From assembly GCA_017410265.1 (NCBI GenBank), contig JAFQRC010000005.1:1-64000 (forward strand): DNA of 64,000 bases, in the 5' to 3' direction. The DNA is from Ruminococcus sp. (GTDB lineage Bacteria; Bacillota; Clostridia; Oscillospirales; Acutalibacteraceae). A program made the position numbers and the translations under genes. The notes beneath the pieces were generated by a model. That model was not told the DNA's origin, did no database searches, and saw only the letters and a list, made by a program, of their open reading frames with translations. Numbering within the stretch: position 1 is the stretch's first letter; each line of letters opens with the position of its first letter. Positions 8,154 to 18,000 of this stretch are shown here, in pieces.

Positions 8154-9437
8154 ATGAGCAAACTTATCAGAAAGCAAATTGCTGAAAATATTGCGTTCAA
8201 TGCGGTCAAAGAAAGCCGTTTCAAAACCATGCGTATTTCTGTGACCGCATATTTACCGCTTTTAGAAGAAACCGCATCTGTTAACGCCCTTATGGCGCTT
8301 GTTATGACTCGTTCATGTGAGAAGTATCCTGACTTTACCGAACTCTCTAAAAAGCTTTCATATCTTTATGGTGCGTCTCTGTCATCAGGTTTTTCGAAAA
8401 TCGGTGATATTCAATCCCTAACATTTTCGATTTCAGGTATAGATGACCGATATGCGCTTGATGACGATGTTATATCAAAGGAGTTATCAAATCTCTTATG
8501 TGAGGTTATTTTTAATCCGCTTGTTAAAGATAACACTTTTGATGCTGTAGAATGCGAACAGGAGCGTCGCCAGCTTATTGATATGATAGATTCTGAGTTT
8601 AACGAAAAGCGTATTTATGCCAGAAACAGCGCACTTGAGCTGATGTGCAAAGACGAAGCTTTCGGTATCAAACGCTACGGCGACAAGGACAGCGTTAGTA
8701 AAGCTGATGCAAAAGACTTATATGTTGCGTGGCAGAATATGCTGAAGAATGCTCGTTTTGAGATTTTATACATCGGGGATTCAGACTATTCAACAGCGTT
8801 TGAAGTGTTTGATAAGAGATTTAACGAAATCTCCCGTACACCGCTTGAACTCAAAACTGATGTTTTAAGAAAAGCAGATGATGTTAAACACGGCAACGAG
8901 GATATGGAGCTTTCACAGTCAAAGATGATTCTGGGATTTAGAACTGCTGTGGCTGCACCCGATGAAGATACAATGGCAACTCGTGTTATGTGTGCGCTTT
9001 TGGGTGGTACCGCTCATTCTAAGCTTTTCTGTAATGTAAGAGAAAAGCTCAGCCTTTGCTATTACTGCTCGTCATCATATATCCGCCAGAAGGGCATCAT
9101 GCTCATTGAAAGCGGAGTAGAGAAAGAGAATATAGAAAAAGCAAAAGAAGCTATCTTAGGAGAAATCAAAGCTATGCAAAACGGAGATATCACCGACGAA
9201 GAGCTTATCGCTACAAAAATGTCTATGTCAAACGCATTTGTGTCTTCATACGACACAGTTGGCGGAATAAACGGACACTATCTTTCACAGATGTTTGACA
9301 GCGAGCTGTTAACACCTCAGGAATGTGTAGAAAGAGTAAACGCAGTTACAAAGGAAGATGTTATCCGCTGTGCTAATATGCTCACGTTGGATACAGTTTA
9401 TACACTTACAGGTGTTTCAAATGAAGAGGAGGGGTAA
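8154..9437 (+). CDS. M16-family peptidase-like protein (YfmF-type)
   Basis: A 427-residue cytoplasmic protein, starting at the ATG at 8154 behind TTGGAGGA. The fold is M16 (insulinase-like), seen in YLYGASLSSGFSKIGDIQSL and the C-terminal half with REKLSLCYYCSSSYIRQKG, but it lacks an HxxEH zinc site, so it is probably the non-catalytic partner of the next gene. In Bacillus, YfmF and YfmH form such a pair and are linked to EF-P modification; that link is family knowledge and not shown here. Two bases separate it from the YfmH-like gene, so it is translationally coupled. Lgt and folD follow in the same direction. Confidence 0.85.
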   Translation: MSKLIRKQIAENIAFNAVKESRFKTMRISVTAYLPLLEETASVNALMALVMTRSCEKYPDFTELSKKLSYLYGASLSSGFSKIGDIQSLTFSISGIDDRYALDDDVISKELSNLLCEVIFNPLVKDNTFDAVECEQERRQLIDMIDSEFNEKRIYARNSALELMCKDEAFGIKRYGDKDSVSKADAKDLYVAWQNMLKNARFEILYIGDSDYSTAFEVFDKRFNEISRTPLELKTDVLRKADDVKHGNEDMELSQSKMILGFRTAVAAPDEDTMATRVMCALLGGTAHSKLFCNVREKLSLCYYCSSSYIRQKGIMLIESGVEKENIEKAKEAILGEIKAMQNGDITDEELIATKMSMSNAFVSSYDTVGGINGHYLSQMFDSELLTPQECVERVNAVTKEDVIRCANMLTLDTVYTLTGVSNEEEG

Positions 9438-9439
9438 CT

Positions 9440-10714
9440 ATGGATATAATAGAAATCAAGTCGGACTCTTTAGCTGAAAAGTATTATAAAGTCAAGCACG
9501 ATTCAGGACTTACAATCTACGTTTATCCCAAAGACGGTTACAGCTCAACTTATGCCATTTTTGGTACGAAGTACGGTAGTATTAATAACACTTTTAGAGT
9601 AGATAACGGTGAAGTAGTCAAAGTGCCTGATGGTATCGCTCATTACTTAGAGCATAAGCTTTTTGAGTCAGAAGATGGCGATGCTTTCTCCCGTTATGCA
9701 AAAACGGGAGCTAACGCAAATGCTTACACAAGCTTTGATAAAACCTGCTATCTGTTTTCCTGCACGGACAACTTTGAGGAGAGCTTAGAGATTCTGCTCG
9801 ACTTTGTTCAGTCACCTTATTTTACGAAGGAAACTGTTGCAAAAGAGCAGGGAATCATCGGTCAGGAAATCAAGATGTATGACGATTCACCGGCGTGGAG
9901 AGTAATGTTCAATATGTTGATGAATATGTACAAAAATCATCCTGTCAGAATCGACATCGCAGGTACAGTTGAGTCAATCGCTGAGATTACTCCTGAGTAT
10001 CTTTACACCTGCTACAACACCTACTACAATCTGAATAATATGGTGCTCTGCGTAGCAGGTAATACATCTGTGGATACAGTGCTCAAAATAGCTGATAAAA
10101 TGCTCAAAAAATGTGACTTTCACGAGATTGAAAATATATTTGAAGAAGAGCCAGAGGGAGTGCTGTCACCATTTGTTGAGCAGAAGCTTCCTGTCGGTTT
10201 ACCGCTCTTTAATTTAGGTTTCAAGGAAACTGCACCTAAAAAACGAGTTGATGAAAAAACGCTTGCTTGCTCTGAGATTTTACTGTTCCTTTTAGCTTCG
10301 TCTACAAGTGCACTATACAGAAAGCTTATGGACGAAAATCTTATCAATGTGAGTTTTTCTTACGAGTTTTTTGAAGGCGAGGGTTTTTTGGGAACTATAT
10401 TCTCGGGTGAATCCCGTGACCCTGAAAAGGTAGCTGAAATTATCAAAGAGTATATTGAAGATTTGAAAAAATCAGGTATCGATAAAGATGAGTTTGAGAT
10501 CGCAAAACGCGCTACCTACGGTGATGCTATCTCGGGACTCAATTCAACTGACAATATTGCTAATATCATAACTGATTTCGATTTTTCTGATAGAGAATTA
10601 TACACCTACATTGACGCTATAGCTAACACCACCTTAGAAGAGGTCGAAAAAAGGCTATGTACTATGCTGGATGTTGAGAAAACTACTCTGTCGGTTATCA
10701 GAAATGTTGAGTGA
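9440..10714 (+). CDS. M16-family zinc protease-like protein (YfmH-type)
   Basis: A 424-residue partner of the preceding gene. Here the inverted zinc motif is present: HYLEH at about residues 69-73, in the context DGIAHYLEHKLFES, with a downstream glutamate region (KEQGIIGQEIKMYDD). The C-terminal half includes LASSTSALYRKLMDENLINV. Length and motifs fit the YfmH branch of M16 peptidases. The start ATG at 9440 follows GAGGAGGGG, which overlaps the end of the upstream gene. It probably acts as a heterodimer with the upstream non-catalytic subunit. The substrate cannot be told from sequence. Confidence 0.87.
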   Translation: MDIIEIKSDSLAEKYYKVKHDSGLTIYVYPKDGYSSTYAIFGTKYGSINNTFRVDNGEVVKVPDGIAHYLEHKLFESEDGDAFSRYAKTGANANAYTSFDKTCYLFSCTDNFEESLEILLDFVQSPYFTKETVAKEQGIIGQEIKMYDDSPAWRVMFNMLMNMYKNHPVRIDIAGTVESIAEITPEYLYTCYNTYYNLNNMVLCVAGNTSVDTVLKIADKMLKKCDFHEIENIFEEEPEGVLSPFVEQKLPVGLPLFNLGFKETAPKKRVDEKTLACSEILLFLLASSTSALYRKLMDENLINVSFSYEFFEGEGFLGTIFSGESRDPEKVAEIIKEYIEDLKKSGIDKDEFEIAKRATYGDAISGLNSTDNIANIITDFDFSDRELYTYIDAIANTTLEEVEKRLCTMLDVEKTTLSVIRNVE

Positions 10715-10724
10715 GGGGTAGAGT

Positions 10725-11573
10725 ATGTTTAATGTATCTTTCCCGGGACTCGGGCTCGAATTTACAATAAATCGTGTTGCCTTTTCTATCGGCGATTTCT
10801 CGATTTACTGGTACGCTATCTGTATCGCAACAGGTGTTGTCTTAGCGCTTGTTTACGCTTATTTTAATGCCAAGAGATTTAATGTCGATGTTGACAAACT
10901 TGTCAATTGTTTCATTGTCGGCGTAATTACGGCGATTTTAGGCGCCAGAATCTACTATGTAGCGTTCAAATGGGATTATTTCTCAAATAATCTCGACCAG
11001 ATACTGAATATACGCGATGGTGGTATCGCTATTTACGGTGCGATTATTGGTGCTTTACTTGGCGGACTTATAGTTGCGAAGATTCAGAAAATGGAGCTTC
11101 TTCCTGTCCTTGATTTGACTATGATTTGCTTTCTTATAGGACAGGCAGTCGGTCGTTGGGGCAATTTTATGAATCAGGAAGCTTATGGTAGCGAAACTGA
11201 TTCACTTTTCAGAATGGTCAGCGAGGGCACAGGCGGTGTAGCCGTACACCCTTGCTTCCTGTATGAATCGGTATGGTGTGCGCTAGGAGTGCTTGCGCTA
11301 CATATATTCAGTAAGAAGTGGCAGAAATACTACGGTCAGATAACCTTCCTTTATATGGTATGGTACGGCTTTGAAAGAATGATAGTCGAAGGCTTGCGTA
11401 CTGACAGCCTTTATCTGCCGTTTGCAATCTGTGGTTATCAGATAAGAGTATCACAGATTTTGTCAGCGGTTATAGTTATAGCAGGTATAGTTCTGCTCAT
11501 AGTTTTCAGAAATAAAAACAACTTTAAAAGAGAAATAAAAGAAGAGGTAATACAGGAGGCAGAAAATGTATAA
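10725..11573 (+). CDS. lgt: Prolipoprotein diacylglyceryl transferase
   Basis: A 282-residue polytopic membrane protein that moves diacylglyceryl from phosphatidylglycerol to the lipobox cysteine of prolipoproteins. The signature GRWGNFMNQEAYG is present at about residues 142-154, with several hydrophobic segments and the C-terminal motif FLYMVWYGFERMIVEGLRTD. The start at 10725 follows GAGGGG. It overlaps folD by 8 bases, so the two are coupled. It would service lipoproteins such as the one at 61151-61510. Confidence 0.95.
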   Translation: MFNVSFPGLGLEFTINRVAFSIGDFSIYWYAICIATGVVLALVYAYFNAKRFNVDVDKLVNCFIVGVITAILGARIYYVAFKWDYFSNNLDQILNIRDGGIAIYGAIIGALLGGLIVAKIQKMELLPVLDLTMICFLIGQAVGRWGNFMNQEAYGSETDSLFRMVSEGTGGVAVHPCFLYESVWCALGVLALHIFSKKWQKYYGQITFLYMVWYGFERMIVEGLRTDSLYLPFAICGYQIRVSQILSAVIVIAGIVLLIVFRNKNNFKREIKEEVIQEAENV

Positions 11574-12417
11574 GATTATTGATGGTAAATTAGTATCACA
11601 GAGCGTTAAGGATGAAGTGAAAGCTGAGGTTGAAGTGTTAAAAGAAAAAGGAGTAGAGGTTACCCTCGCTGTTATTATTGTCGGCGACGACCCTGCGTCC
11701 AGAGTTTATGTTAATAATAAGAAGAAAGCCTGCGAGTATGTCGGCTTTAAGAGTCTTGAGTATGCACTCCCTGCAGAAACTACACAGCAAGAGCTTATGA
11801 CTTTAGTCGATGAGCTTAACAATAGGAAAGATGTAAACGGCATTTTGTGTCAGCTTCCTTTACCTAAGCATCTTGATGAAAAAGCTGTTATAGAAGCTAT
11901 TTCACCCGAAAAAGATGTCGATGCTTTCCACGCAGTGAATGTCGGCAAAATAATGATTGGCGATTACGATTTTCTACCTTGCACACCTGCAGGTGTTATG
12001 GAGATGCTTTCGTATTACGATATTGATGTAACAGGCAAGAACTGTGTAGTTATCGGCAGATCAAATATCGTAGGTAAGCCTATGGGAATGTTATTGCTTC
12101 ACAAAAACGGCACAGTTACCATTACTCACAGCCGCACAGTTGATTTGAAGAATGTCACAAACAAAGCGGATATTTTAGTTGCCGCAATCGGTAAAGCTAA
12201 GTTTGTGGGAGAAGATATGGTCAAAGATGGCGCTGTAGTAATTGATGTCGGTATGAACAGAGATGAAAATGGCAAGCTCTGCGGTGATGTAGATTTCGAC
12301 GCTGTTGCGTCTAAGTGTTCATATATCACCCCTGTTCCAGGTGGCGTAGGCCCGATGACAATCGCGGTACTTATGAAGAATACATTAAAGGCCTGCAAAC
12401 TCCAGAATAATCTGTAA
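11566..12417 (+). CDS. folD: Bifunctional methylenetetrahydrofolate dehydrogenase/cyclohydrolase
   Basis: A 283-residue cytoplasmic enzyme that interconverts 5,10-methylene-, 5,10-methenyl- and 10-formyl-tetrahydrofolate with NADP. Motifs: the catalytic-lysine region SRVYVNNKKKACEYVG, the substrate segment ILCQLPLPKHLDE, CTPAGVMEML, the nucleotide site VIGRSNIVGKPMGMLLL and the C-terminal TPVPGGVGPMTIAVLMKNT. It starts inside the lgt end (8-base overlap) behind CAGGAGG. It is linked by metabolism to the folate transporter at 50975 and the ZTP riboswitch at 61582. Confidence 0.96.
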   Translation: MYKIIDGKLVSQSVKDEVKAEVEVLKEKGVEVTLAVIIVGDDPASRVYVNNKKKACEYVGFKSLEYALPAETTQQELMTLVDELNNRKDVNGILCQLPLPKHLDEKAVIEAISPEKDVDAFHAVNVGKIMIGDYDFLPCTPAGVMEMLSYYDIDVTGKNCVVIGRSNIVGKPMGMLLLHKNGTVTITHSRTVDLKNVTNKADILVAAIGKAKFVGEDMVKDGAVVIDVGMNRDENGKLCGDVDFDAVASKCSYITPVPGGVGPMTIAVLMKNTLKACKLQNNL

Positions 12418-12425
12418 AAAACTTG

Positions 12426-12454
12426 TTGACAACGAAATTTCGTTGTGATATAGT
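12426..12454 (+). promoter_or_regulatory. Sigma-A promoter of the rplU-prp-rpmA operon
   Basis: TTGACA (12426-12431) and TATAGT (12449-12454) are separated by 17 bases. The spacer starts with the palindrome AACGAAATTTCGTT, overlapping the -35 end, which could be an operator or chance. Confidence 0.85.
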
Positions 12455-12459
12455 ATATA

Positions 12460-12534
12460 AGCCGCATATTGTGGGTCACAAGCGAGTTTATCTCCACCCA
12501 CTAGTAGCGAGTCTAATAAAAAGGAATGAATTTA
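12460..12534 (+). promoter_or_regulatory. Probable L21 autoregulatory mRNA leader
   Basis: The 75-base leader between promoter and rplU contains GTGGGTCACAAGCGAG and CCACCCACTAGTAGCGAG, with GTGGGT able to pair with ACCCAC. Position and size fit the L21 leader found before rplU in many Firmicutes. I infer the class from context and the short complementary blocks, not from a covariance match. Confidence 0.55.
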
Positions 12535-12843
12535 ATGTACGCAGTTATCGAAACAGGCGGTAAGCAGTACAAGGTAGCTAACGGCGATGTTATCTACGTA
12601 GAAAAGCTTAACGCTGAAGACAATACTACTGTTGACTTCAAAGTAGTTGCTTTGTCAACAGAAGACGGTCTCAAGGTTGGTGCTCCATATGTTGAGGGCG
12701 CAACAGTAACAGGTGAGGTTGTAAAGAGCGGTAAGGGCAAGAAGATTATCGTTGCTACTTACAAGCCAAAGAAGGGCGAGAAGAGAAAGCTCGGTCACAG
12801 ACAGCCATACACAAAGGTTGAGATCAAGTCTATTGTTGGCTAA
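12535..12843 (+). CDS. rplU: 50S ribosomal protein L21
   Basis: A 102-residue ribosomal protein that binds 23S rRNA. It starts [20 protein letters not shown], the family N-terminus, and ends with the basic [20 protein letters not shown]. The ATG at 12535 is preferred over one nine bases upstream because of family length and the AAAAAGGA site at proper spacing. It is first in the canonical rplU-prp-rpmA operon; two bases separate it from prp. Confidence 0.97.
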   Translation: MYAVIETGGKQYKVANGDVIYVEKLNAEDNTTVDFKVVALSTEDGLKVGAPYVEGATVTGEVVKSGKGKKIIVATYKPKKGEKRKLGHRQPYTKVEIKSIVG

Positions 12844-12845
12844 TT

Positions 12846-13163
12846 ATGATTAATGTCGAAATTTTCGGTTCAAAGCCTGTCTATGGATTTGAAATCAAGG
12901 GTCACTCGGGATACGGTGAAGAGGGCAGTGATATAGTTTGCTCGGCGGTGTCGTCGGCTACTTATATGATAGCTAACACAATCACTGATATCGTTTGTGT
13001 GAAACCTGAGGTTTTAATCTGTGAAGATGGTTTTTTGAAACTGAAGCTCGATGAATCATCGGCACGAAAGTGTTCGGATATTTTAGACGGTTTTGTGCTA
13101 CACATAAAAGCCTTATCAAAGGACTACAAAAAGTATATGAAAGTAACTATTTCGGAGGTGTAA
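12846..13163 (+). CDS. prp: Ribosomal-processing cysteine protease Prp (YsxB-type)
   Basis: A 105-residue protease that trims the N-terminal extension of ribosomal protein L27 in Firmicutes. The family catalytic pair is visible in GHSGYGEEGSDIVCSAVS: the histidine at about residue 20 and the cysteine at about residue 32. Its substrate is the very next gene, whose product has the required extension ([10 protein letters not shown] before HKKG). It lies between rplU and rpmA, its normal place. Confidence is high from motif and context together. Confidence 0.94.
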   Translation: MINVEIFGSKPVYGFEIKGHSGYGEEGSDIVCSAVSSATYMIANTITDIVCVKPEVLICEDGFLKLKLDESSARKCSDILDGFVLHIKALSKDYKKYMKVTISEV

Positions 13164-13166
13164 GTT

Positions 13167-13451
13167 ATGCTTAAAATAAACATTCAGTTATTCGCTCATA
13201 AAAAAGGTATGGGTTCTACAAAGAACGGTCGTGACAGCGAGTCTAAGCGCCTTGGCGTTAAGCGTGCTGACGGTCAGTTCGTTCTCGCTGGTAACATCCT
13301 TGTTAAGCAGAGAGGTACTCACATTCACCCAGGCCAGAACGTAGGTCGTGGTTCTGATGACTCTTTATTTGCTAAGGTTGACGGCGTTGTTCGTTTTGAG
13401 CGCGTTGGCAAAGACAGAAAGCGCGCTAGCGTTTACCCTGTAGAGCAGTAA
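13167..13451 (+). CDS. rpmA: 50S ribosomal protein L27 with cleavable N-terminal extension
   Basis: A 94-residue protein of the peptidyl-transferase region of the 50S subunit. The N-terminus [10 protein letters not shown] precedes [14 protein letters not shown], matching the Firmicute pattern in which Prp cuts after the FA. The core [20 protein letters not shown] and [18 protein letters not shown] is typical. The ATG at 13167 follows GGAGGTG. It is last in the operon, followed by a terminator. Confidence 0.97.
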   Translation: MLKINIQLFAHKKGMGSTKNGRDSESKRLGVKRADGQFVLAGNILVKQRGTHIHPGQNVGRGSDDSLFAKVDGVVRFERVGKDRKRASVYPVEQ

Positions 13452-13457
13452 TTTTTT

Positions 13458-13487
13458 AGGGCGGATTCTTATCCGCCCTTGTTTTTT
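13458..13487 (+). terminator. Terminator of the rplU operon
   Basis: The stem AGGGCGGAT/ATCCGCCCT around a short loop is followed by TGTTTTTT, just after rpmA. Confidence 0.88.
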
Positions 13488-13507
13488 ATAATTATTTGGT
13501 GCATACT

Positions 13508-15105
<1,598 letters not shown>

Positions 15106-15116
15106 CAGAGGGCTTT

Positions 15117-15518
15117 ATGGGTAATTTACTTGATAAAAATTGTGATATCCACTCGCTTTCACCGCTGACATTGGCTTTTGTCGGCGATTCAGTATACGAC
15201 CTTCTGGTGCGTCAGCACTTAGTGAGTCTTGCTAACCGCCCTGTCAAAGAGCTAAACGCTATGAAAGTCACGCTTGTCAACTGTAAAAGTCAGGCTGACA
15301 GCGCAAAAGCGATTATCAATGCGCTCACAGAAGATGAGCTCGATGTTTACAAACGCGGTAGAAATGTGAAAGTAAATTCCGCCTCAAAGCATTCATCACT
15401 CGCTGATTATCATTCAGCAACAGGCTTAGAGGCACTTTTTGGATATCTTTATCTTTGCGGAAAAACTGACAGAATAAAAGAACTTTTTATGCTTATACTT
15501 CAAAACACAGAGGTGTAA
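15117..15518 (+). CDS. mrnC: Mini-ribonuclease III
   Basis: A 133-residue RNase III-like nuclease lacking the double-stranded-RNA-binding domain; in Bacillus it matures 23S rRNA ends. Visible motifs are LAFVGDSVYDLLVRQHL (the RNase III signature with catalytic acids), the KVNSASKHSSLADYHSATGL region and the second acidic motif EALFGYLYL. The start at 15117 follows CAGAGGG close behind obgE. Two bases separate it from the YitT-family gene. Confidence 0.92.
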   Translation: MGNLLDKNCDIHSLSPLTLAFVGDSVYDLLVRQHLVSLANRPVKELNAMKVTLVNCKSQADSAKAIINALTEDELDVYKRGRNVKVNSASKHSSLADYHSATGLEALFGYLYLCGKTDRIKELFMLILQNTEV

Positions 15519-15520
15519 AA

Positions 15521-16387
15521 ATGAAGAAAAAGGTTTTTAATACCGTAGTTGATTATTTGATTATTTTCGCAGGGGCATTGTTATATGCACTGGCGGTCAA
15601 TATTTTTACTTCACCTAACGATATAGCCCCCGGTGGACTTACCGGTGTCAGCACTATGCTGAATCATATTTTTAATTTGCCGATTGGTATTATGATTTTA
15701 GTGCTTAATATCCCTCTTTTTATCTGGGGAGCTGTCGAAAACGGCAAGAAGTTTCTGACTAAAACGATAATAGCAACCGTCTTTGTGTCGGTTATTATCG
15801 ACGCTACCGCTCCGTTTGTTTTTAAATACGAGGGTGACACCCTGCTTGCCGCACTTTTTGGTGGTTTGTTATCTGGTGTCGGACTTGCATTTATTTTTTA
15901 TAGAGGCGGTACAACGGGTGGTACGGATATCATTGCGCGAAATCTGCATAAGCGTTTTCCGCATATTTCAATGGGTACGGTTATTTTAGCGGCAGATGCT
16001 GTTATCATTGTAGCTGCAGCACTTGTGTACCACAGCATCGAAAGTGCACTTTACGCGGTAATTACCGTGTTTGTTTCTACTAAAGTTATTGATACTATCG
16101 TCTACGGCGTAGCTCACGATAACGGAAAGCTTATGTTCATCGTCACCGATAAGTACGAAGAGCTCTCACTTGCTATTATGGAGCAGATAGGCAGGGGAGT
16201 CACCCAGCTTGACGCTCACGGAGCTTATAACAACGATTCCAAAAAGGTGCTCCTTTGCGCAGTTAGACCGTCGCAGGTGCACAAAACAAAGGTGCTGGTC
16301 AATACAGTTGACGAAAACGCCTTTATTATCGTCACAACCGCGAATACAATCAGCGGTCGAGGCTTTATTTCGACAGAAAATTCTTGA
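15521..16387 (+). CDS. YitT-family membrane protein (DUF2179 C-terminus)
   Basis: A 288-residue protein with about five membrane helices, first seen in VDYLIIFAGALLYALAVNIF, and the family motif SPNDIAPGGLTGVSTMLNHI. GGTTGGTDIIARNL follows. The cytoplasmic C-terminal third (about 215-288) is a DUF2179 domain. Function of the family is unknown; some members are thought to be transporters. Its stop codon lies inside the -35 box of the rpsF promoter. It is probably co-transcribed with obgE and mrnC. Confidence 0.88.
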   Translation: MKKKVFNTVVDYLIIFAGALLYALAVNIFTSPNDIAPGGLTGVSTMLNHIFNLPIGIMILVLNIPLFIWGAVENGKKFLTKTIIATVFVSVIIDATAPFVFKYEGDTLLAALFGGLLSGVGLAFIFYRGGTTGGTDIIARNLHKRFPHISMGTVILAADAVIIVAAALVYHSIESALYAVITVFVSTKVIDTIVYGVAHDNGKLMFIVTDKYEELSLAIMEQIGRGVTQLDAHGAYNNDSKKVLLCAVRPSQVHKTKVLVNTVDENAFIIVTTANTISGRGFISTENS

Positions 16388-16411
16388 CAATTTTCATATT
16401 TGTGTTATACT
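16384..16411 (+). promoter_or_regulatory. Sigma-A promoter of rpsF-ssb-rpsR
   Basis: TTGACA (16384-16389) and TATACT (16406-16411) are separated by 16 bases. The -35 box overlaps the stop codon of the upstream gene. Confidence 0.85.
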
Positions 16412-16417
16412 GACTCT

Positions 16418-16506
16418 GTTATGTGTGAAAGTTTGCGCATAACAGAGTTTTTAATTTTCCTTGCATCGAGTAATCGGTGCCAAATGTCCAGAAGGAGGTG
16501 CAACAA
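16418..16506 (+). promoter_or_regulatory. Leader of rpsF, possible S6:S18 autoregulatory element
   Basis: The leader holds a 7-bp hairpin GCATCGA-GTAA-TCGGTGC (16463-16480) just before the AAGGAGGTG ribosome site. Leaders before rpsF that bind the S6:S18 pair are known; this hairpin is in the right place, but I cannot confirm the conserved bulge. A second pairing, AACAGAG with CTCTGTT, lies at the transcript start. Confidence 0.4.
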
Positions 16507-16887
16507 ATGGCAATTACAGCTAACTATGAGACAGTCATGGTTATCTCAATGAAACAGGGCGAGGAAGGTATCCAGGCTCTTATTGAGAAATTCAAGGCTC
16601 TCATCGAGAAGCATGCTACTTTGCAGAGCGTTGACGAGTGGGGTAAGCGCAAGCTTGCTTATCTTATCAACAAAGAGTCTGAAGGCTACTATGTTCTTAT
16701 GAACTTTGAGTCTGAGGCTTCATTCCCTGCAGAGCTCGACCGTATCTACAAGATTACTGACGGCATTATGCGTTCTCTTATCATCAGAAAAGACGACGAT
16801 GCTGAAGTAGTAGCTAAAGAAGAAAAGGTTGAGGAAGCTAAGGAGGAAACTCCTGTAGAAGCTGCAGCTGAAGAAGCAGCAGAATAA
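16507..16887 (+). CDS. rpsF: 30S ribosomal protein S6
   Basis: A 126-residue ribosomal protein that pairs with S18 on the 30S platform. It begins MAITANYETVMVISMKQGEE and contains the core VDEWGKRKLAYLINKESEGY; the C-terminus is a long acidic alanine/glutamate tail. The ATG at 16507 has AAGGAGGTG at good spacing; in-frame codons further upstream would add non-family residues. Followed by ssb and rpsR, the standard trio. Confidence 0.96.
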   Translation: MAITANYETVMVISMKQGEEGIQALIEKFKALIEKHATLQSVDEWGKRKLAYLINKESEGYYVLMNFESEASFPAELDRIYKITDGIMRSLIIRKDDDAEVVAKEEKVEEAKEETPVEAAAEEAAE

Positions 16888-16940
16888 TTAACGAATAATC
16901 ACATTTTCGGTTTTATACCGAGTACGAAAGGATGACACTT

Positions 16941-17387
16941 ATGTTAAACAGAGTTGTATTGATGGGCAGACTCGTATCTGACCCTGAGCTTAAGACCACT
17001 ACCAGCGGAATCAGCGTTACATCATTCCGTATTGCTGTTGACCGCTCTTACGTTAAAGCAGGCGCTGAGCGTCAGGCTGATTTCTTTGACATTGTTGCGT
17101 GGCGCAACACAGCAGAGTTTGTTTGCCGTAATTTCGGCAAAGGCTCATTGATTGCTGTTGATGGCCAGCTCCAGTCAAGACAGTATCAGGCTAAAGATGG
17201 CACTAACCGTACAGTTGTTGAGGTAGTTGCTGATAATGTTTCTTTCACTGGTGAGCGCAGAGATGCTTCCGCATCTTACTCTGCTCCGCGTGACAGCTAC
17301 TCTCAGATTCCGCAGGCTCCGTCATATTCAAACGGCACTGTGGACGACTTCCAGGAGATGCCACTCGACGATGATTTACCGTTTTAA
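16941..17387 (+). CDS. ssb: Single-stranded DNA-binding protein
   Basis: A 148-residue protein binding single-stranded DNA in replication, repair and recombination. The OB fold is clear: MLNRVVLMGRLVSDPELKTT, FRIAVDRSY, then FFDIVAWRNTAEFVCRNFGK. A disordered linker ends in the acidic partner-binding tip MPLDDDLPF. The ATG at 16941 is chosen for the nine-base spacing to GAAAGGA; one at 16932 is too close. It lies between rpsF and rpsR. Confidence 0.96.
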   Translation: MLNRVVLMGRLVSDPELKTTTSGISVTSFRIAVDRSYVKAGAERQADFFDIVAWRNTAEFVCRNFGKGSLIAVDGQLQSRQYQAKDGTNRTVVEVVADNVSFTGERRDASASYSAPRDSYSQIPQAPSYSNGTVDDFQEMPLDDDLPF

Positions 17388-17416
17388 TATAACGGCATTG
17401 CGCGCCTAATACCCTA

Positions 17417-17441
17417 TGTAGGGGCGACCATTGGTCGTCCG
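17417..17441 (+). repeat. Dispersed repeat, TGTAGGGGCG type, copy 1
   Basis: TGTAGGGGCG followed by a short hairpin, CGACCA-T-TGGTCG. It lies inside the ssb-rpsR gap. Related copies are at 17976, 31923 and 35920. Confidence 0.75.
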
Positions 17442-17475
17442 TCTACTTCCTAAATTACGAAAGGAGTAATCTACA

Positions 17476-17712
17476 ATGGCTGATAGACCAAATAACCACA
17501 GAAAACCTCGTAGAAAGGTATGCGGTTTCTGTGTAGATAAAGTTGAGAATATCGACTACAAAGATATCGCAAGACTTCGCCGCTATATGTCAGAGCGTGC
17601 TAAGATTTTGCCAAGAAGAGTTACAGGCACATGTGCAGCTCACCAGAGAGCTCTCACAGTAGCTATCAAGCGTGCTCGTCACCTTGCTCTTCTCCCATAT
17701 ACATCTGATTGA
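17476..17712 (+). CDS. rpsR: 30S ribosomal protein S18
   Basis: A 78-residue ribosomal protein that binds with S6 on the 30S platform. It contains [20 protein letters not shown], then the family core [20 protein letters not shown] and the C-terminal [13 protein letters not shown]. The CxxC pair suggests a zinc-bearing (C+) form. The ATG at 17476 follows AAAGGAG. The gap to ssb is widened by a dispersed repeat, and a terminator follows. Confidence 0.97.
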   Translation: MADRPNNHRKPRRKVCGFCVDKVENIDYKDIARLRRYMSERAKILPRRVTGTCAAHQRALTVAIKRARHLALLPYTSD

Positions 17713-17723
17713 TGATATGATTT

Positions 17724-17750
17724 GCCTCCCCAAACGGGGAGGCTTTTTTT
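17724..17750 (+). terminator. Terminator of rpsF-ssb-rpsR
   Basis: GCCTCCCC-AAAC-GGGGAGGC followed by seven T residues, 11 bases after rpsR. Confidence 0.93.
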
Positions 17751-17831
17751 GTATAACGAAAACCACGCGATAGTCGCGTGGTTCAAAAAAGGTTAACCTA
17801 TAAACAATATAAAATATTAAATTTGCTGTTT

Positions 17832-17946
17832 GCCTCCCTCTGATGAGGGAGGTGGATTTTGCGTATGCAAAAGACGGAGGTAGAGAAGACCTGTTAATTA
17901 TATCGTTGTATTTTTTCTCTCCCTCAGTCACTCGTCAGAGGGAGCC
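17832..17946. repeat. MITE-like element with terminal inverted repeats
   Basis: Left end GCCTCCCTCTGA and right end TCAGAGGGAGCC are inverted with 11 of 12 matches, enclosing about 115 bases and no gene. The left end continues into the internal hairpin CCTCCCTC-TGAT-GAGGGAGG. Size and ends fit a non-autonomous mobile repeat; no target duplication was established. Confidence 0.6.
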
Positions 17947-17975
17947 TTTTTATTTATCAACCCATATGTATCAAT

Positions 17976-18000
17976 TGTAGGGGCGATTATCAATCGTCGG
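17976..18000 (+). repeat. Dispersed repeat, TGTAGGGGCG type, copy 2
   Basis: TGTAGGGGCG followed by CGATT-ATC-AATCG, the same layout as 17417-17441 with a different stem sequence that still pairs. Confidence 0.7.

Noticed and set aside
12126-12497. Minus-strand frame of 123 codons over folD
   Set aside because: It mirrors the folD coding sequence in another frame, lacks a ribosome site and has no domain pattern.
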